This document shows, in pieces, positions 32,164 to 40,293 of a stretch of 41,003 nucleotides of DNA. Position numbers and translations under genes: made by a program. Below the pieces are notes generated by a model. The model had not been told where the DNA came from and searched no databases. It saw only the letters and a program-made list of their open reading frames with translations. Origin of the DNA: Paraburkholderia sp. BL25I1N1 (GTDB lineage: Bacteria; Pseudomonadota; Gammaproteobacteria; Burkholderiales; Burkholderiaceae); the NCBI RefSeq assembly GCF_003002025.1, contig NZ_PVZB01000044.1:1-41003 (forward strand), in the 5' to 3' direction. Positions within the stretch are counted from its first letter, which is position 1; each line of letters starts with the position of its first letter.

Positions 32164-34617
32164 CTAGGTCAGCGCCTCGATGAGTTCCTTCTCGCCCGTG
32201 GCCTTCTGCTCGACCAGCCGCTCGCAGATGGTCCGATTGTGCGCGGCCATCTCCATGCGCGTGGCCGCGTCCGGAATCAGCCCCTTGGCAAAATCCTCGA
32301 CGCTCACGTAACGCATGCCGTACGTATTGAAGTCGCCGATGTTGGGCGTGTCCACGATGGGCACGATGCCGAACGCCAGGTACTCGATCAACTTCGTCGG
32401 ACAGGACACGTGGTTCACCACCATGTCGTCGCGCAGAATGAAGCCGAAATGGCACTGCTGGTACACCTCGTTGAGCTCGGCACGCGTCGCGCTGGCCACA
32501 TGGAAGTTCGGGTGGTTTTGAACCTCGGGCGCCGCCGCGTTTCTCATCACCTCGACATCCGGCGTGTACATCCACCAGTCGGCATGGTCCAGTGCGCGTG
32601 CGACCACGTTCATCATGGCGGGTACGTTTTGCCATTTCTGCGTACCACCGGCATAAATGACCGTGGGCCGGCCATCCTTGTAGGGCCGCGCCCCTTCGCT
32701 TCCTTCTTCCAGTGCGAAGATCGGCAACACGATCACTTTCGCGCGCAGCAACTCGCGGTACTTGTGCGCGAGATAGTTGCCCATGGCCTGCGACACGACG
32801 ATCACACGGCTCGCTTTTTCCACCGCCATGCGCTCACAATCGTCATGGATGCGCGCGGAGAAGAAATCATTGTGCATCCGAAACTCTTCGGGCACGACAC
32901 CGTGCACGTCGAGGACCCACTTCAAACCCGGCGCGCGAAGCGCCGCTTCCGCCGCCGCATTCGGCATGCGCAAGACGCTGTGGAAATAAACGCGTTTGAA
33001 GCGGCGCGCCAGCAGCGCGACGACCCGGCGCTGATTGCGCGACCTCAGGTGGATATTCAGCACCCAGGCGTTGTGCGCCGCCCTTTCGATAAAGGGCTTG
33101 GCCTCCACGTGATCCCGCACATCGCAATACACCCGGTGTTTCGAAGGGAACAGCGAATCGATCGCTTTGACGCGCTGGAAATAGCCGTCGCGCTCGCGCT
33201 CTTTGGTCGGATACGGCGCGAAGAAAAGAATTCCGTCGCCGTGCCGGAGTAGCTGCAACAATTCGTATCCGCGCACGAGGCGGCTCACCTTCGAGGTGGG
33301 GAACTGCGCCGCGCGAGCCAGCCGGTTCGTCACGCGTTGCTTGAGGCTGAGCGGCTTGTCCTGCGACTTGGCGGCTTGCATCGCGGTCAGCTCGCGAGCC
33401 ATGCCCGACGTCCGGGCGACCAGCGCATCCAGTTCATCGGCGAACGACTCGAATCGAACCTTCATGCGCTGCACGGCTTCCGGCGACGCACTCTGGCCGT
33501 CCGCCGACAGGTATAGCTCGATGTCCGTATCCAGGCTGTTGATCGCGGGCAACAGCGACGCCACCGACGCGGGTTGGTCGACATGCCGCCCCATCACCAG
33601 CGAACGCAGATCGTTCAACTGCTCAGTCTGCCTGCGCGCGATTTCGCCACCCAAGTGCTTCGAATAGGCTTCGAGGCCTTCCACGAGCGTGCGCATCTGG
33701 CGTGCGTACAGGTGATGCGTTTCGAGGTGAATCGGAAACCGTTTCGGCGAGGCAATCGCAAACAACGAATCCTGCATCCAGGCGGTCACGGACAGGCGCG
33801 TGCGGTCCAGCCATGCGCGGCCATGCTTCTCTTCGAAGCGCGCGCGGTTCTGCGCGGCGAATCCTTGCGCCTCCACCACGTCCAGCTTGCCGAACGAAGC
33901 CGAGCCCCAGTGATGGATATACACATCGCGCGCCACGTACATTTTGAATCCGCCTTGCAAGATGCGGACGCAGTGGTCGTCGTCTTCGTAAGCGCCTGGA
34001 AAGAAGCGTTCGTCGAGCGTTCCGACGCTTTCGATCAACTCCCGCGAAAACAGCACGCAGTAGTAACTCAGGAAGTCGCTGTCGACGGTCAGGCCGAGCC
34101 AGCCTTCGCGCCGGCGAATCGCGAACTCCGTGAGCACCGGCATATCGAGCGCGGCGCTGCCTTCACCCAGTCTGTTGCGGTCGCCGAGATGATAGGGAAT
34201 GGGAATGCCCTGCTCATTGTTCGACGCGTTGGTCAGCGGGCCGATCGCATCCTTACCCGCCGCGACGAGATAGTCCAGCCAATGGTCGGTGACGATGACG
34301 TCGCTATTGAGCAGGCAGATATGCGTGATCGTCGAATCCGCGAGGCAGTACTGGATGCCGATGTTATTGCCACCGGAAAAGCCGAGGTTCTTATCTTGCT
34401 GAAAGAATTTGCCTTGCAAGCCGTGCTCGGCGACGGCGTGTTCGAACGTGGCCTGCACGGCGGCACGCTCGGCCGGCCGGGATGCGTTATCGATCGCGGC
34501 CACTACGAATTCCGTATCGCTGCGGGTCTTGATCAGACTCTCGATCGCAAGCGCGAACACCTCCGCTGAATTGAAGGTTACGATAACAATGCCAACACGC
34601 GCCTTCTTGCTATTCAT
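32164..34617 (-). CDS. Two-domain glycosyltransferase (GT2 + GT4)
   Basis: An 817-residue cytoplasmic enzyme with two catalytic modules. The N-terminal GT2 domain (about 5-260) has VGIVIVTFNSAEVF, AIDNASRP, KNLGFSGGNNIGI and the DXD-like LLNSDV, then FFPGAYEDDDHCVR. A helical linker (about 300-430) follows. The C-terminal GT4-like domain (about 435-810) has FFAPYPTKERERDGYFQR, VLDVHGVVPEEF, VIYAGGTQKWQNVPAMM and PTKLIEYLAFGIVPIVD. It probably adds two different sugars to the growing chain, or alternates them. The ATG at 34617 has GGA eight bases upstream. It lies 56 bases after wzm. The families are clear, the sugars unknown. Confidence 0.9.
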   Translation of the reverse strand: MNSKKARVGIVIVTFNSAEVFALAIESLIKTRSDTEFVVAAIDNASRPAERAAVQATFEHAVAEHGLQGKFFQQDKNLGFSGGNNIGIQYCLADSTITHICLLNSDVIVTDHWLDYLVAAGKDAIGPLTNASNNEQGIPIPYHLGDRNRLGEGSAALDMPVLTEFAIRRREGWLGLTVDSDFLSYYCVLFSRELIESVGTLDERFFPGAYEDDDHCVRILQGGFKMYVARDVYIHHWGSASFGKLDVVEAQGFAAQNRARFEEKHGRAWLDRTRLSVTAWMQDSLFAIASPKRFPIHLETHHLYARQMRTLVEGLEAYSKHLGGEIARRQTEQLNDLRSLVMGRHVDQPASVASLLPAINSLDTDIELYLSADGQSASPEAVQRMKVRFESFADELDALVARTSGMARELTAMQAAKSQDKPLSLKQRVTNRLARAAQFPTSKVSRLVRGYELLQLLRHGDGILFFAPYPTKERERDGYFQRVKAIDSLFPSKHRVYCDVRDHVEAKPFIERAAHNAWVLNIHLRSRNQRRVVALLARRFKRVYFHSVLRMPNAAAEAALRAPGLKWVLDVHGVVPEEFRMHNDFFSARIHDDCERMAVEKASRVIVVSQAMGNYLAHKYRELLRAKVIVLPIFALEEGSEGARPYKDGRPTVIYAGGTQKWQNVPAMMNVVARALDHADWWMYTPDVEVMRNAAAPEVQNHPNFHVASATRAELNEVYQQCHFGFILRDDMVVNHVSCPTKLIEYLAFGIVPIVDTPNIGDFNTYGMRYVSVEDFAKGLIPDAATRMEMAAHNRTICERLVEQKATGEKELIEALT

Positions 34618-34673
34618 TATATTGATCCAATACCTGCCGACGTTAATTCGACTTATACCTTTAAGCGAATTTC

Positions 34674-35462
34674 CTAAAGCACATCAGGAAACCCTTTTTT
34701 GGATTTCATAAAAAACCAATAGCATGCGCACAGAAAGGCAATCGACACGGCCAACTGAATAATCATGCCGACCGCGTCCGGCCATTGGCCAAAGAAAAAT
34801 ACATGCCGCACGTTTTCCAGCACCGGTGTAAAAGGATTCATCGCGACCGCGAATCGCAGGATTTGCGGCACCATGTCGAGCGGATAAAACACCGGGCTCA
34901 GATACATGATAGCCATGGAAATGGGCGGCACCAGCAGCTTGATATCGGGCAGATATACGCCGAGCGACGCCAACAGATACGTCACGCCCAGCACTGCGAA
35001 GAACATCGGCAGCAGAACGACCGGCAGCGCAATGGCGGACAGCGGCGGCAGGCCGACGAACACCAGGTTGAACAGGAGCAGAAGGCCATAGCCGATCGCC
35101 GCGTTCACGACCGCGGACACAGTAATGGCGAGCGGCAACACCTCGAGCGGGAACACGACCTTTTTGATAAAGTTCGGATTCTCGCGCATCAGCATCGGCG
35201 CGCGCAGAAAGCATTCGGAAAAGAACGTGTAGGTGATGAGTCCGCTGAAAAGAATCAGCGCGGACGCCTTACTGTTTAACCCTTCGCCGGCCCAGCGCGC
35301 CTTAAACACCACGCTAAAAACAAAGAAATAGACCAGTAAAGTCAGGATTGGCGTAACGATCATCCAGACGGAGCCGAGCGCCGAACCGCGGAATTTAGTC
35401 GCAAGGTCACGGCGGACAAAGTCCCACAAGAGCGACCGATGCCGCAAAACAGAAATTTGCAT
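34674..35462 (-). CDS. wzm: Polysaccharide ABC transporter permease
   Basis: A 262-residue inner-membrane protein with six spans, the channel half of the Wzm/Wzt exporter (ABC2_membrane family). It begins with the amphipathic WDFVRRDLATKFRGSALG interface helix, typical of this family, followed by SVWMIVTPILTLLVYFFVFS. Later come ENPNFIKKVVFPLEVLP (the gate-helix region) and YLSPVFYPLDMVP. The length matches the family. The ATG at 35462 is chosen because the family homology begins there and GGAA lies nine bases upstream; the frame is open far upstream, but that part translates as non-coding, Arg-rich sequence. A 224-base gap precedes the gene. Confidence 0.95.
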   Translation of the reverse strand: MQISVLRHRSLLWDFVRRDLATKFRGSALGSVWMIVTPILTLLVYFFVFSVVFKARWAGEGLNSKASALILFSGLITYTFFSECFLRAPMLMRENPNFIKKVVFPLEVLPLAITVSAVVNAAIGYGLLLLFNLVFVGLPPLSAIALPVVLLPMFFAVLGVTYLLASLGVYLPDIKLLVPPISMAIMYLSPVFYPLDMVPQILRFAVAMNPFTPVLENVRHVFFFGQWPDAVGMIIQLAVSIAFLCACYWFFMKSKKGFPDVL

Positions 35463-35600
35463 TGATAGGTTCCGACAAACCATCTGCGCTTCGATTGTCA
35501 GACCGATGCAGACGGTGCTAAAAATTCCGACGGCGTATTGACAGGCGCGCCGGAACGTCATGAATATGTGTGGATGCAGCCGCCGCCATCTTAACCCGGC

Positions 35601-35630
35601 ATTCTGCCGTAGCGGACTGAACCCCGTCAA
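35601..35630 (-). promoter_or_regulatory. Candidate sigma-70 promoter upstream of wzm
   Basis: On the minus strand TTGACG and CAGAAT are separated by 18 bases, about 140 bases upstream of the wzm start codon, in the largest gap of this half of the cluster. It could give an internal transcript for wzm and the genes after it. The -10 box matches only four of six positions. Confidence 0.3.
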
Positions 35631-35686
35631 ATCAAGCGCCAGCGTGCCGCAGCCGGCTTCGTGCAGACGCCAGGCCGTCGGCGCCG

Positions 35687-37858
35687 CTATTCGAACTGGC
35701 CGATGCGCGGCGGCGACGCCAGCGTAAACGGCAGCACCTCGCAGCTGAGCGACAGATTCGGGTTGTACGCCGGATCGCGTTCGAACCAGCCTTCCCAACG
35801 TGCCTCCATGCGGCGGATTTCGCTCACGAACCGCTCGTACTTCGCCGGATCCAGGTCCGAGCCGCGCGTTGCCGATTCGTGATGGTACATCTCGGCATAC
35901 GGCGTCCAGATATTGCGGTAGCCCGCCTTCAGCAGCTTCATGCAGAAGTCCACGTCGTTGAAGGCGACGGCCAGGTCTTCTTCCAGTCCGCCCACTTCGT
36001 CGTAGACCGACTTCTTGACCACGAGGCAAGCAGCGGTCACCGCCGACAGATTCTGCGTCGCCACCGCGCGTCCGAAGTACCCGAAGTGACCGCGCTTCAT
36101 CATGTGATGCATATGGCCGGCAATTCCGCCGAGACCGAGCACCACGCCGCCGTGCTGCAACGCATCAGTGGGATACCACAGGCAGGCGCCCACCGCGCCG
36201 ACGCGCGGCAGATTGGCCAGACTGACCATTTCATTCAACCAGTCCGGAGAGATCACCTCGATATCGTTATTCAACAGACACAGGAATTCACCGGTCGCAA
36301 CGCGCGCCGCGTGATTATTCAATGCCGAGAAATTGAACGGCGATTCATCGCGTAAAACGCGCACATTGGAACGCTGCGATATTTCGTCGAAATATTTCAT
36401 TGTCTCCGGCTGCACGCTGCCGTTGTCGACGATGATGATTTCGAAATTCTGATAAAGCGTGTAGGTAAAAACGCTGTCCAGACATTGCTTGAGCAGCGCA
36501 AGCCCATCCCGCGTCGGAATGATGATCGACACTTTGGGTTGCGGACTGGGCAGCGTATAACGCACGCGCAGCACCCCGAGTGATTCAACCGGATGCTCGA
36601 CCGTCGCGCTGATATTCGCGCGCTTCAGGTGATCTTCCAACGCGCGAATCGCGGCGATCAGCGCATACGGCTTCTCGCTGCCGCTGCCCGCCGTGCTGCC
36701 GGGCACGATGCGCCAGTGATACAGCACATGCGGAATGTGGATCACGCTGTCGTCGCCGGCAAGCTCCACGCAGCGCAATGCCAGGTCGTAATCCTGGCTG
36801 CCTTCGAAGCCCTTCCTGAAACCGCCCGCTTCGCGAACCAGCCTGGTTTCCAACACGCCCAGATGGGAAAACATGTTCTGCGTGAGGAACATCTGCGGGT
36901 TCCAGTCGGACTTGAAGTACGGCGTGGTGCGCTTGCCCTCGGTGGTGAGCTTGTCTTCGTCGCTGTAGAACATCCGGCCCTGCGGATGCAGATTGATGTA
37001 GCGCGCCACCATGTACAACGCGTGCGGCGGAAGCAGATCGTCGTGATCCAGCAAGGCGACGTATTCGCCCGTTGCAAGCGCGAGTGCGCTATTGCTGGCC
37101 TCGGAAATGTGGCCGTTCGTCTCGCGGAAGACGACCTTGATGCGGCTGTCGGCCGCGGCCAGTTCCTGCAGGACAGCCTTGACGTGCGGCTGGGTGGAAG
37201 CGTCGTCCGCAATGCACAGCTCCCAATGCGGATATATCTGCGTCTGCACCGACGCAACCATCTCGCGCAGCAGACGTTCGTCGCTGTTGTACGTGGGCAC
37301 GACGACGGAGATCAGCGGCTTGCGCGCCAGCAGAGCAATTTCCGCTTCGATTTCGCGTTGCTTGTCCTGCGTGACCGTATCGTACTGGCTGATCCACTCA
37401 TGGTAGACCTCGTCACGCGGCGGACCGTCGGCGAATCCGCGTCCGCTTTTGAGCCGGCGCACGCGCGCCACGACGCCCGGCAGGCCTTCGCGCCCGATCA
37501 CCGACGCGTAATAGCCCAGCGCGCTGCCCAGCCCGCCCCTGACCTCGGCTTGCCGGCCAATGGTGCTGAATGCGAGCCGCACCGCCGCCGCGATACGGCT
37601 CACCGAGCGCAGCGGTGCCGTCACGCGCCACGAAGTCGAATTAAGCAACGTGGCCTGCTCAACCTCCAGCTTCAGAATCCGATTGTTAAGCTTGGCGATC
37701 GACTCGCCGTCGTTCAGCGCGTCACCGAGCTGTTTCTCGAGCTGCGCCACACGCGCCTGAAGACCGCGCGCATCTTCAGCGCCGGACGATAACGGCTTAT
37801 CGTGGGAGACGTCCTGACTGACTGCATCCTGCTGATGCCCGCTAAATTTCGTATTCAT
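35687..37858 (-). CDS. Glycosyltransferase with two GT2 domains and N-terminal coiled coil
   Basis: A 723-residue cytoplasmic protein. A short coiled coil (about 30-70) leads to the LNSTSWRVTAPLRSV segment often seen in front of O-antigen glycosyltransferases. The first GT2 domain begins near 181 (PLISVVVPTYNSDERLL) with its DXD-like LLDHDD at 270-274 and SDEDK. The second begins near 442 (PKVSIIIPTRDGLALL) with LLNNDIEV at 528-535 and AFNDVDFCMKL. It probably catalyses two linkages of the repeat, in the manner of rhamnan or mixed-polymer polymerases. The ATG at 37858 is chosen over an upstream start because AGGAAGGA lies five bases before it. Its product would be a chain made on undecaprenyl-PP before Wzm/Wzt export. 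Confidence 0.92.
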   Translation of the reverse strand: MNTKFSGHQQDAVSQDVSHDKPLSSGAEDARGLQARVAQLEKQLGDALNDGESIAKLNNRILKLEVEQATLLNSTSWRVTAPLRSVSRIAAAVRLAFSTIGRQAEVRGGLGSALGYYASVIGREGLPGVVARVRRLKSGRGFADGPPRDEVYHEWISQYDTVTQDKQREIEAEIALLARKPLISVVVPTYNSDERLLREMVASVQTQIYPHWELCIADDASTQPHVKAVLQELAAADSRIKVVFRETNGHISEASNSALALATGEYVALLDHDDLLPPHALYMVARYINLHPQGRMFYSDEDKLTTEGKRTTPYFKSDWNPQMFLTQNMFSHLGVLETRLVREAGGFRKGFEGSQDYDLALRCVELAGDDSVIHIPHVLYHWRIVPGSTAGSGSEKPYALIAAIRALEDHLKRANISATVEHPVESLGVLRVRYTLPSPQPKVSIIIPTRDGLALLKQCLDSVFTYTLYQNFEIIIVDNGSVQPETMKYFDEISQRSNVRVLRDESPFNFSALNNHAARVATGEFLCLLNNDIEVISPDWLNEMVSLANLPRVGAVGACLWYPTDALQHGGVVLGLGGIAGHMHHMMKRGHFGYFGRAVATQNLSAVTAACLVVKKSVYDEVGGLEEDLAVAFNDVDFCMKLLKAGYRNIWTPYAEMYHHESATRGSDLDPAKYERFVSEIRRMEARWEGWFERDPAYNPNLSLSCEVLPFTLASPPRIGQFE

Positions 37859-37942
37859 GCAATTCCTTCCTGCGCGTCCGACGAGATGCCTGCTGCCCGT
37901 GGAGTTCGTGGTCAATGGCATCGACTGCTGTCGCACCGCTTT

Positions 37943-38839
37943 CTAAAGTCTACCTAGCCGCCCGCGGATGCCGTCCCACATACCGAGCAAGGCCATTTTC
38001 AGATGGGCCATCCGCTCCGAGGGCATCAATGAATAAATGACCAGCCGCACCGGAAACTTGACCAGTTCGGACGACTTCCAGGTCCAGGGCACATAAGAGC
38101 GGCGAATCAGCACGACGGCGTTGCGGAACAGGTAGTAGTGACGCAACGGGCTGTGCATGGGATACGCGCGCCCCAGTACGCGGACCGGCTCGCCGCCAAG
38201 TTCATGGCTCATGTGCACCCACGGCACGCCCAATACCCGGTAGCCTTTCTGCTTGGCACGCACACACCATTCCAGGTCGACGAAATCAATGAAAAGCGCG
38301 TCGTCCATCGGGCCGATGCTCGACCACCAGCGCAAATTGATGCACGACCCCGACGAAATCAGGAAGTCGACCTCGATAGGCTGATCGCCCTGCGGCACGA
38401 TCCGCTCCAGCGTGCCCCACTTGAAGCGCACGAACGGCGCGAGGCCGCGCAGACGCGCATCTTCGTAAGCCGGACCCGCCAGCGCGACCCGCTCGCCCGA
38501 TGCGTTGGCCGCCTCGATGACCTTCGGCAACTCCGTGAACAGCGCCGCAGGCGGCTCGCTGTCCTGATCGAAGATGATCGCCATATCGAAGCCGCCGCGA
38601 ATCAGCGCTTCGACGCCCTGATTGATCGCCGTCGCGATGCCCGCGTTCTCGCCGTTGGGCAGGTATTCGATCGTGGCGGCCAGTCCCAGCTCGCTCGCCG
38701 GCCGCACGCCTGGCGTGTTGTCGACCACCACGCAGTGCATTCTTGCGGCGAGCCGGTTGGCCCGCTCGATACAGGCCGCATCGGGGTTGTAGAAAACAAC
38801 GACGGCGCCCGTACGCGATGTCAGCGGCGTGCTGCTCAA
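37943..38839 (-). CDS. GT2 glycosyltransferase, rhamnosyltransferase type
   Basis: A 298-residue cytoplasmic transferase. It shows GAVVVFYNPDAACIER at the N-terminus, CVVVDNTPG, the GENAGIATAINQGVE block, the metal-binding IIFDQDSEPP and the SSGSCINLRWWSSIG ... FIDFVDLEWCVRAK end, which is the RfbN/RfbF rhamnosyltransferase pattern. Lying directly downstream of rfbD, it is likely to use dTDP-L-rhamnose. The proposed start is a TTG whose last two bases are shared with the rfbD stop codon (TTGA overlap). Another TTG 36 bases earlier, inside rfbD, would add 12 residues with no family similarity. No ATG precedes the conserved region, so a rare start codon seems unavoidable. Confidence 0.88.
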   Translation of the reverse strand: MSSTPLTSRTGAVVVFYNPDAACIERANRLAARMHCVVVDNTPGVRPASELGLAATIEYLPNGENAGIATAINQGVEALIRGGFDMAIIFDQDSEPPAALFTELPKVIEAANASGERVALAGPAYEDARLRGLAPFVRFKWGTLERIVPQGDQPIEVDFLISSGSCINLRWWSSIGPMDDALFIDFVDLEWCVRAKQKGYRVLGVPWVHMSHELGGEPVRVLGRAYPMHSPLRHYYLFRNAVVLIRRSYVPWTWKSSELVKFPVRLVIYSLMPSERMAHLKMALLGMWDGIRGRLGRL

Positions 38840-39732
38840 CGCTCGGCCAGGCAGAGTTGCAAGGCGTCGCGCCAATCCGGCGCCTGCACGCCGAACGTCC
38901 GTGCAAGCTTGTCATTCGACATGCGCGAGTTGCCGGGCCGCTTCGCCGGCGTCGGATAGGAGGCAGCCGGGATCGGCTTGACGGTCGGCGTTTTCGCTAG
39001 GCCCGACAGTTCGAAAATGGCCTCGGCAAAACCGTGCCACGACGCCGAACCCGTCGCGGTCAGGTGATAAACGCCCGAATGCTGCTGCCACCAGTCGCTC
39101 TGGCCAGGCGCCGCCGCTTGTGCGAGTACGTTTGCCGTGAGCGTGGCAATCGTTTTTGACCAGGTCGGCGCGCCGATCTGGTCGGCGACCACGCTCAATT
39201 CGTCGCGCTCCGCGCCGAGGCGCAGCATTGTCAGCAGAAAGTTCTTGCCACGCGTGCCGTACACCCAGCTCGTGCGCAAGATGAGGTGCGCGCAGCCGCT
39301 TGCGGCAATGGCCCGCTCCCCAACCAGCTTGCTGCGCCCATATGCGTTTTGCGGATCGGTGGGATCGTCTTCGACGTAGGCGCCGTTTTTCTCGCCGTTG
39401 AAGACGTAGTCGGTCGAATAGTGGACCAGCGCCGCACCCAGCTTTTTCGCTTCTTCAGCCAGCACGCCCGGCACTTCGCCGTTGATGCGCATGGCGAGAT
39501 CGAGTTCCTCTTCCGCTTTGTCAACCGCGGTATAGGCCGCGGGATTGACGATCAGCGTCGGCCGGATGTTGCGCACCACGGCGCGAACCTGATCCGGATC
39601 GGACAGGTCCATCGCGGCGCGGTCCACCGCGACCACGGTGCCGAGCCCCTGCAACGTACGCGCGAGCTCGAAACCGACCTGGCCGTTTACGCCGGTGAGG
39701 AGGATCGTCCGCTTGGCATCATGTGCGCTCAT
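38836..39732 (-). CDS. rfbD: dTDP-4-dehydrorhamnose reductase
   Basis: A 298-residue cytoplasmic SDR enzyme catalysing the last step of dTDP-L-rhamnose synthesis, NAD(P)H-dependent reduction of the 4-keto group. ILLTGVNGQVGFEL is the nucleotide-binding motif. VNPAAYTAVDKAEEE, YSTDYVFNG and NAYGRSKLVGE provide the catalytic Thr/Tyr/Lys set, and LRTSWVYG is family-typical. AAGGGG lies five bases before the ATG, and the gene starts nine bases after rfbC. Its stop codon overlaps the start of the next glycosyltransferase. Confidence 0.97.
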   Translation of the reverse strand: MSAHDAKRTILLTGVNGQVGFELARTLQGLGTVVAVDRAAMDLSDPDQVRAVVRNIRPTLIVNPAAYTAVDKAEEELDLAMRINGEVPGVLAEEAKKLGAALVHYSTDYVFNGEKNGAYVEDDPTDPQNAYGRSKLVGERAIAASGCAHLILRTSWVYGTRGKNFLLTMLRLGAERDELSVVADQIGAPTWSKTIATLTANVLAQAAAPGQSDWWQQHSGVYHLTATGSASWHGFAEAIFELSGLAKTPTVKPIPAASYPTPAKRPGNSRMSNDKLARTFGVQAPDWRDALQLCLAER

Positions 39733-39741
39733 GCCAACCCC

Positions 39742-40293
39742 TTACGCGAAGACGTCAGCATCGGCCAGACGCTTGGCTGCCGCGTCTTTCGCCGCCAGCA
39801 GCGGCTCTTCGTCGATGGGCCACTCGATGCCGATGGCCGGATCGTTCCAGACGATGCTGCGCTCGTGCTCGGGATACCAGTAGTCTGTGGTCTTGTAGAG
39901 GAACTGCGCGGACTCGGACAGCACCACGAAACCGTGCGCAAAACCAGGTGGGACCCACAACTGGCGATGGTTGTCGACCGACAGAACCACGCCCGCCCAC
40001 TTGCCGTAATTCGGCGAACTCTTGCGGATGTCGACAGCGACGTCGAACACTTCACCTTCGACGACGCGCACGAGCTTGCCCTGCGCATTCTGGACCTGGT
40101 AGTGCAACCCGCGCAGCACGCCCTTCGCGGAGCGCGAATGGTTGTCCTGCACGAACTCGACGCCCGGCTCGACCTGCTCGGCGAATTCCTTCGCATTGAA
40201 GCTCTCGAAGAAAAAGCCTCTCGCATCGCCGAACACTTTGGGCTCGATGATCTTGACTTCAGGCAGCGCGGTTGCGGTTACTTGGATGGCCAT
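39742..40293 (-). CDS. rfbC: dTDP-4-dehydrorhamnose 3,5-epimerase
   Basis: A 183-residue cupin-fold enzyme converting dTDP-4-keto-6-deoxyglucose to dTDP-4-keto-L-rhamnose. The conserved FGDARGFFFESFN, FVQDNHSRSAKGVLRGLHYQ (catalytic His), VEGEVFDVAVDIRKSSP and FAHGFVVLSE motifs are all present and the length is standard. The ATG at 40293 is chosen because the family starts there. It lies inside the last 16 bases of rfbA, so the two genes overlap and are probably translationally coupled. An open frame upstream of it is only the shadow of rfbA. Confidence 0.97.
   Translation of the reverse strand: MAIQVTATALPEVKIIEPKVFGDARGFFFESFNAKEFAEQVEPGVEFVQDNHSRSAKGVLRGLHYQVQNAQGKLVRVVEGEVFDVAVDIRKSSPNYGKWAGVVLSVDNHRQLWVPPGFAHGFVVLSESAQFLYKTTDYWYPEHERSIVWNDPAIGIEWPIDEEPLLAAKDAAAKRLADADVFA

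Noticed and set aside
35463..36029. N-terminal extension of the wzm frame
   Set aside because: The extension overlaps the end of the GT2 gene, is Arg/Gly-rich, and the permease family begins at the ATG at 35462.
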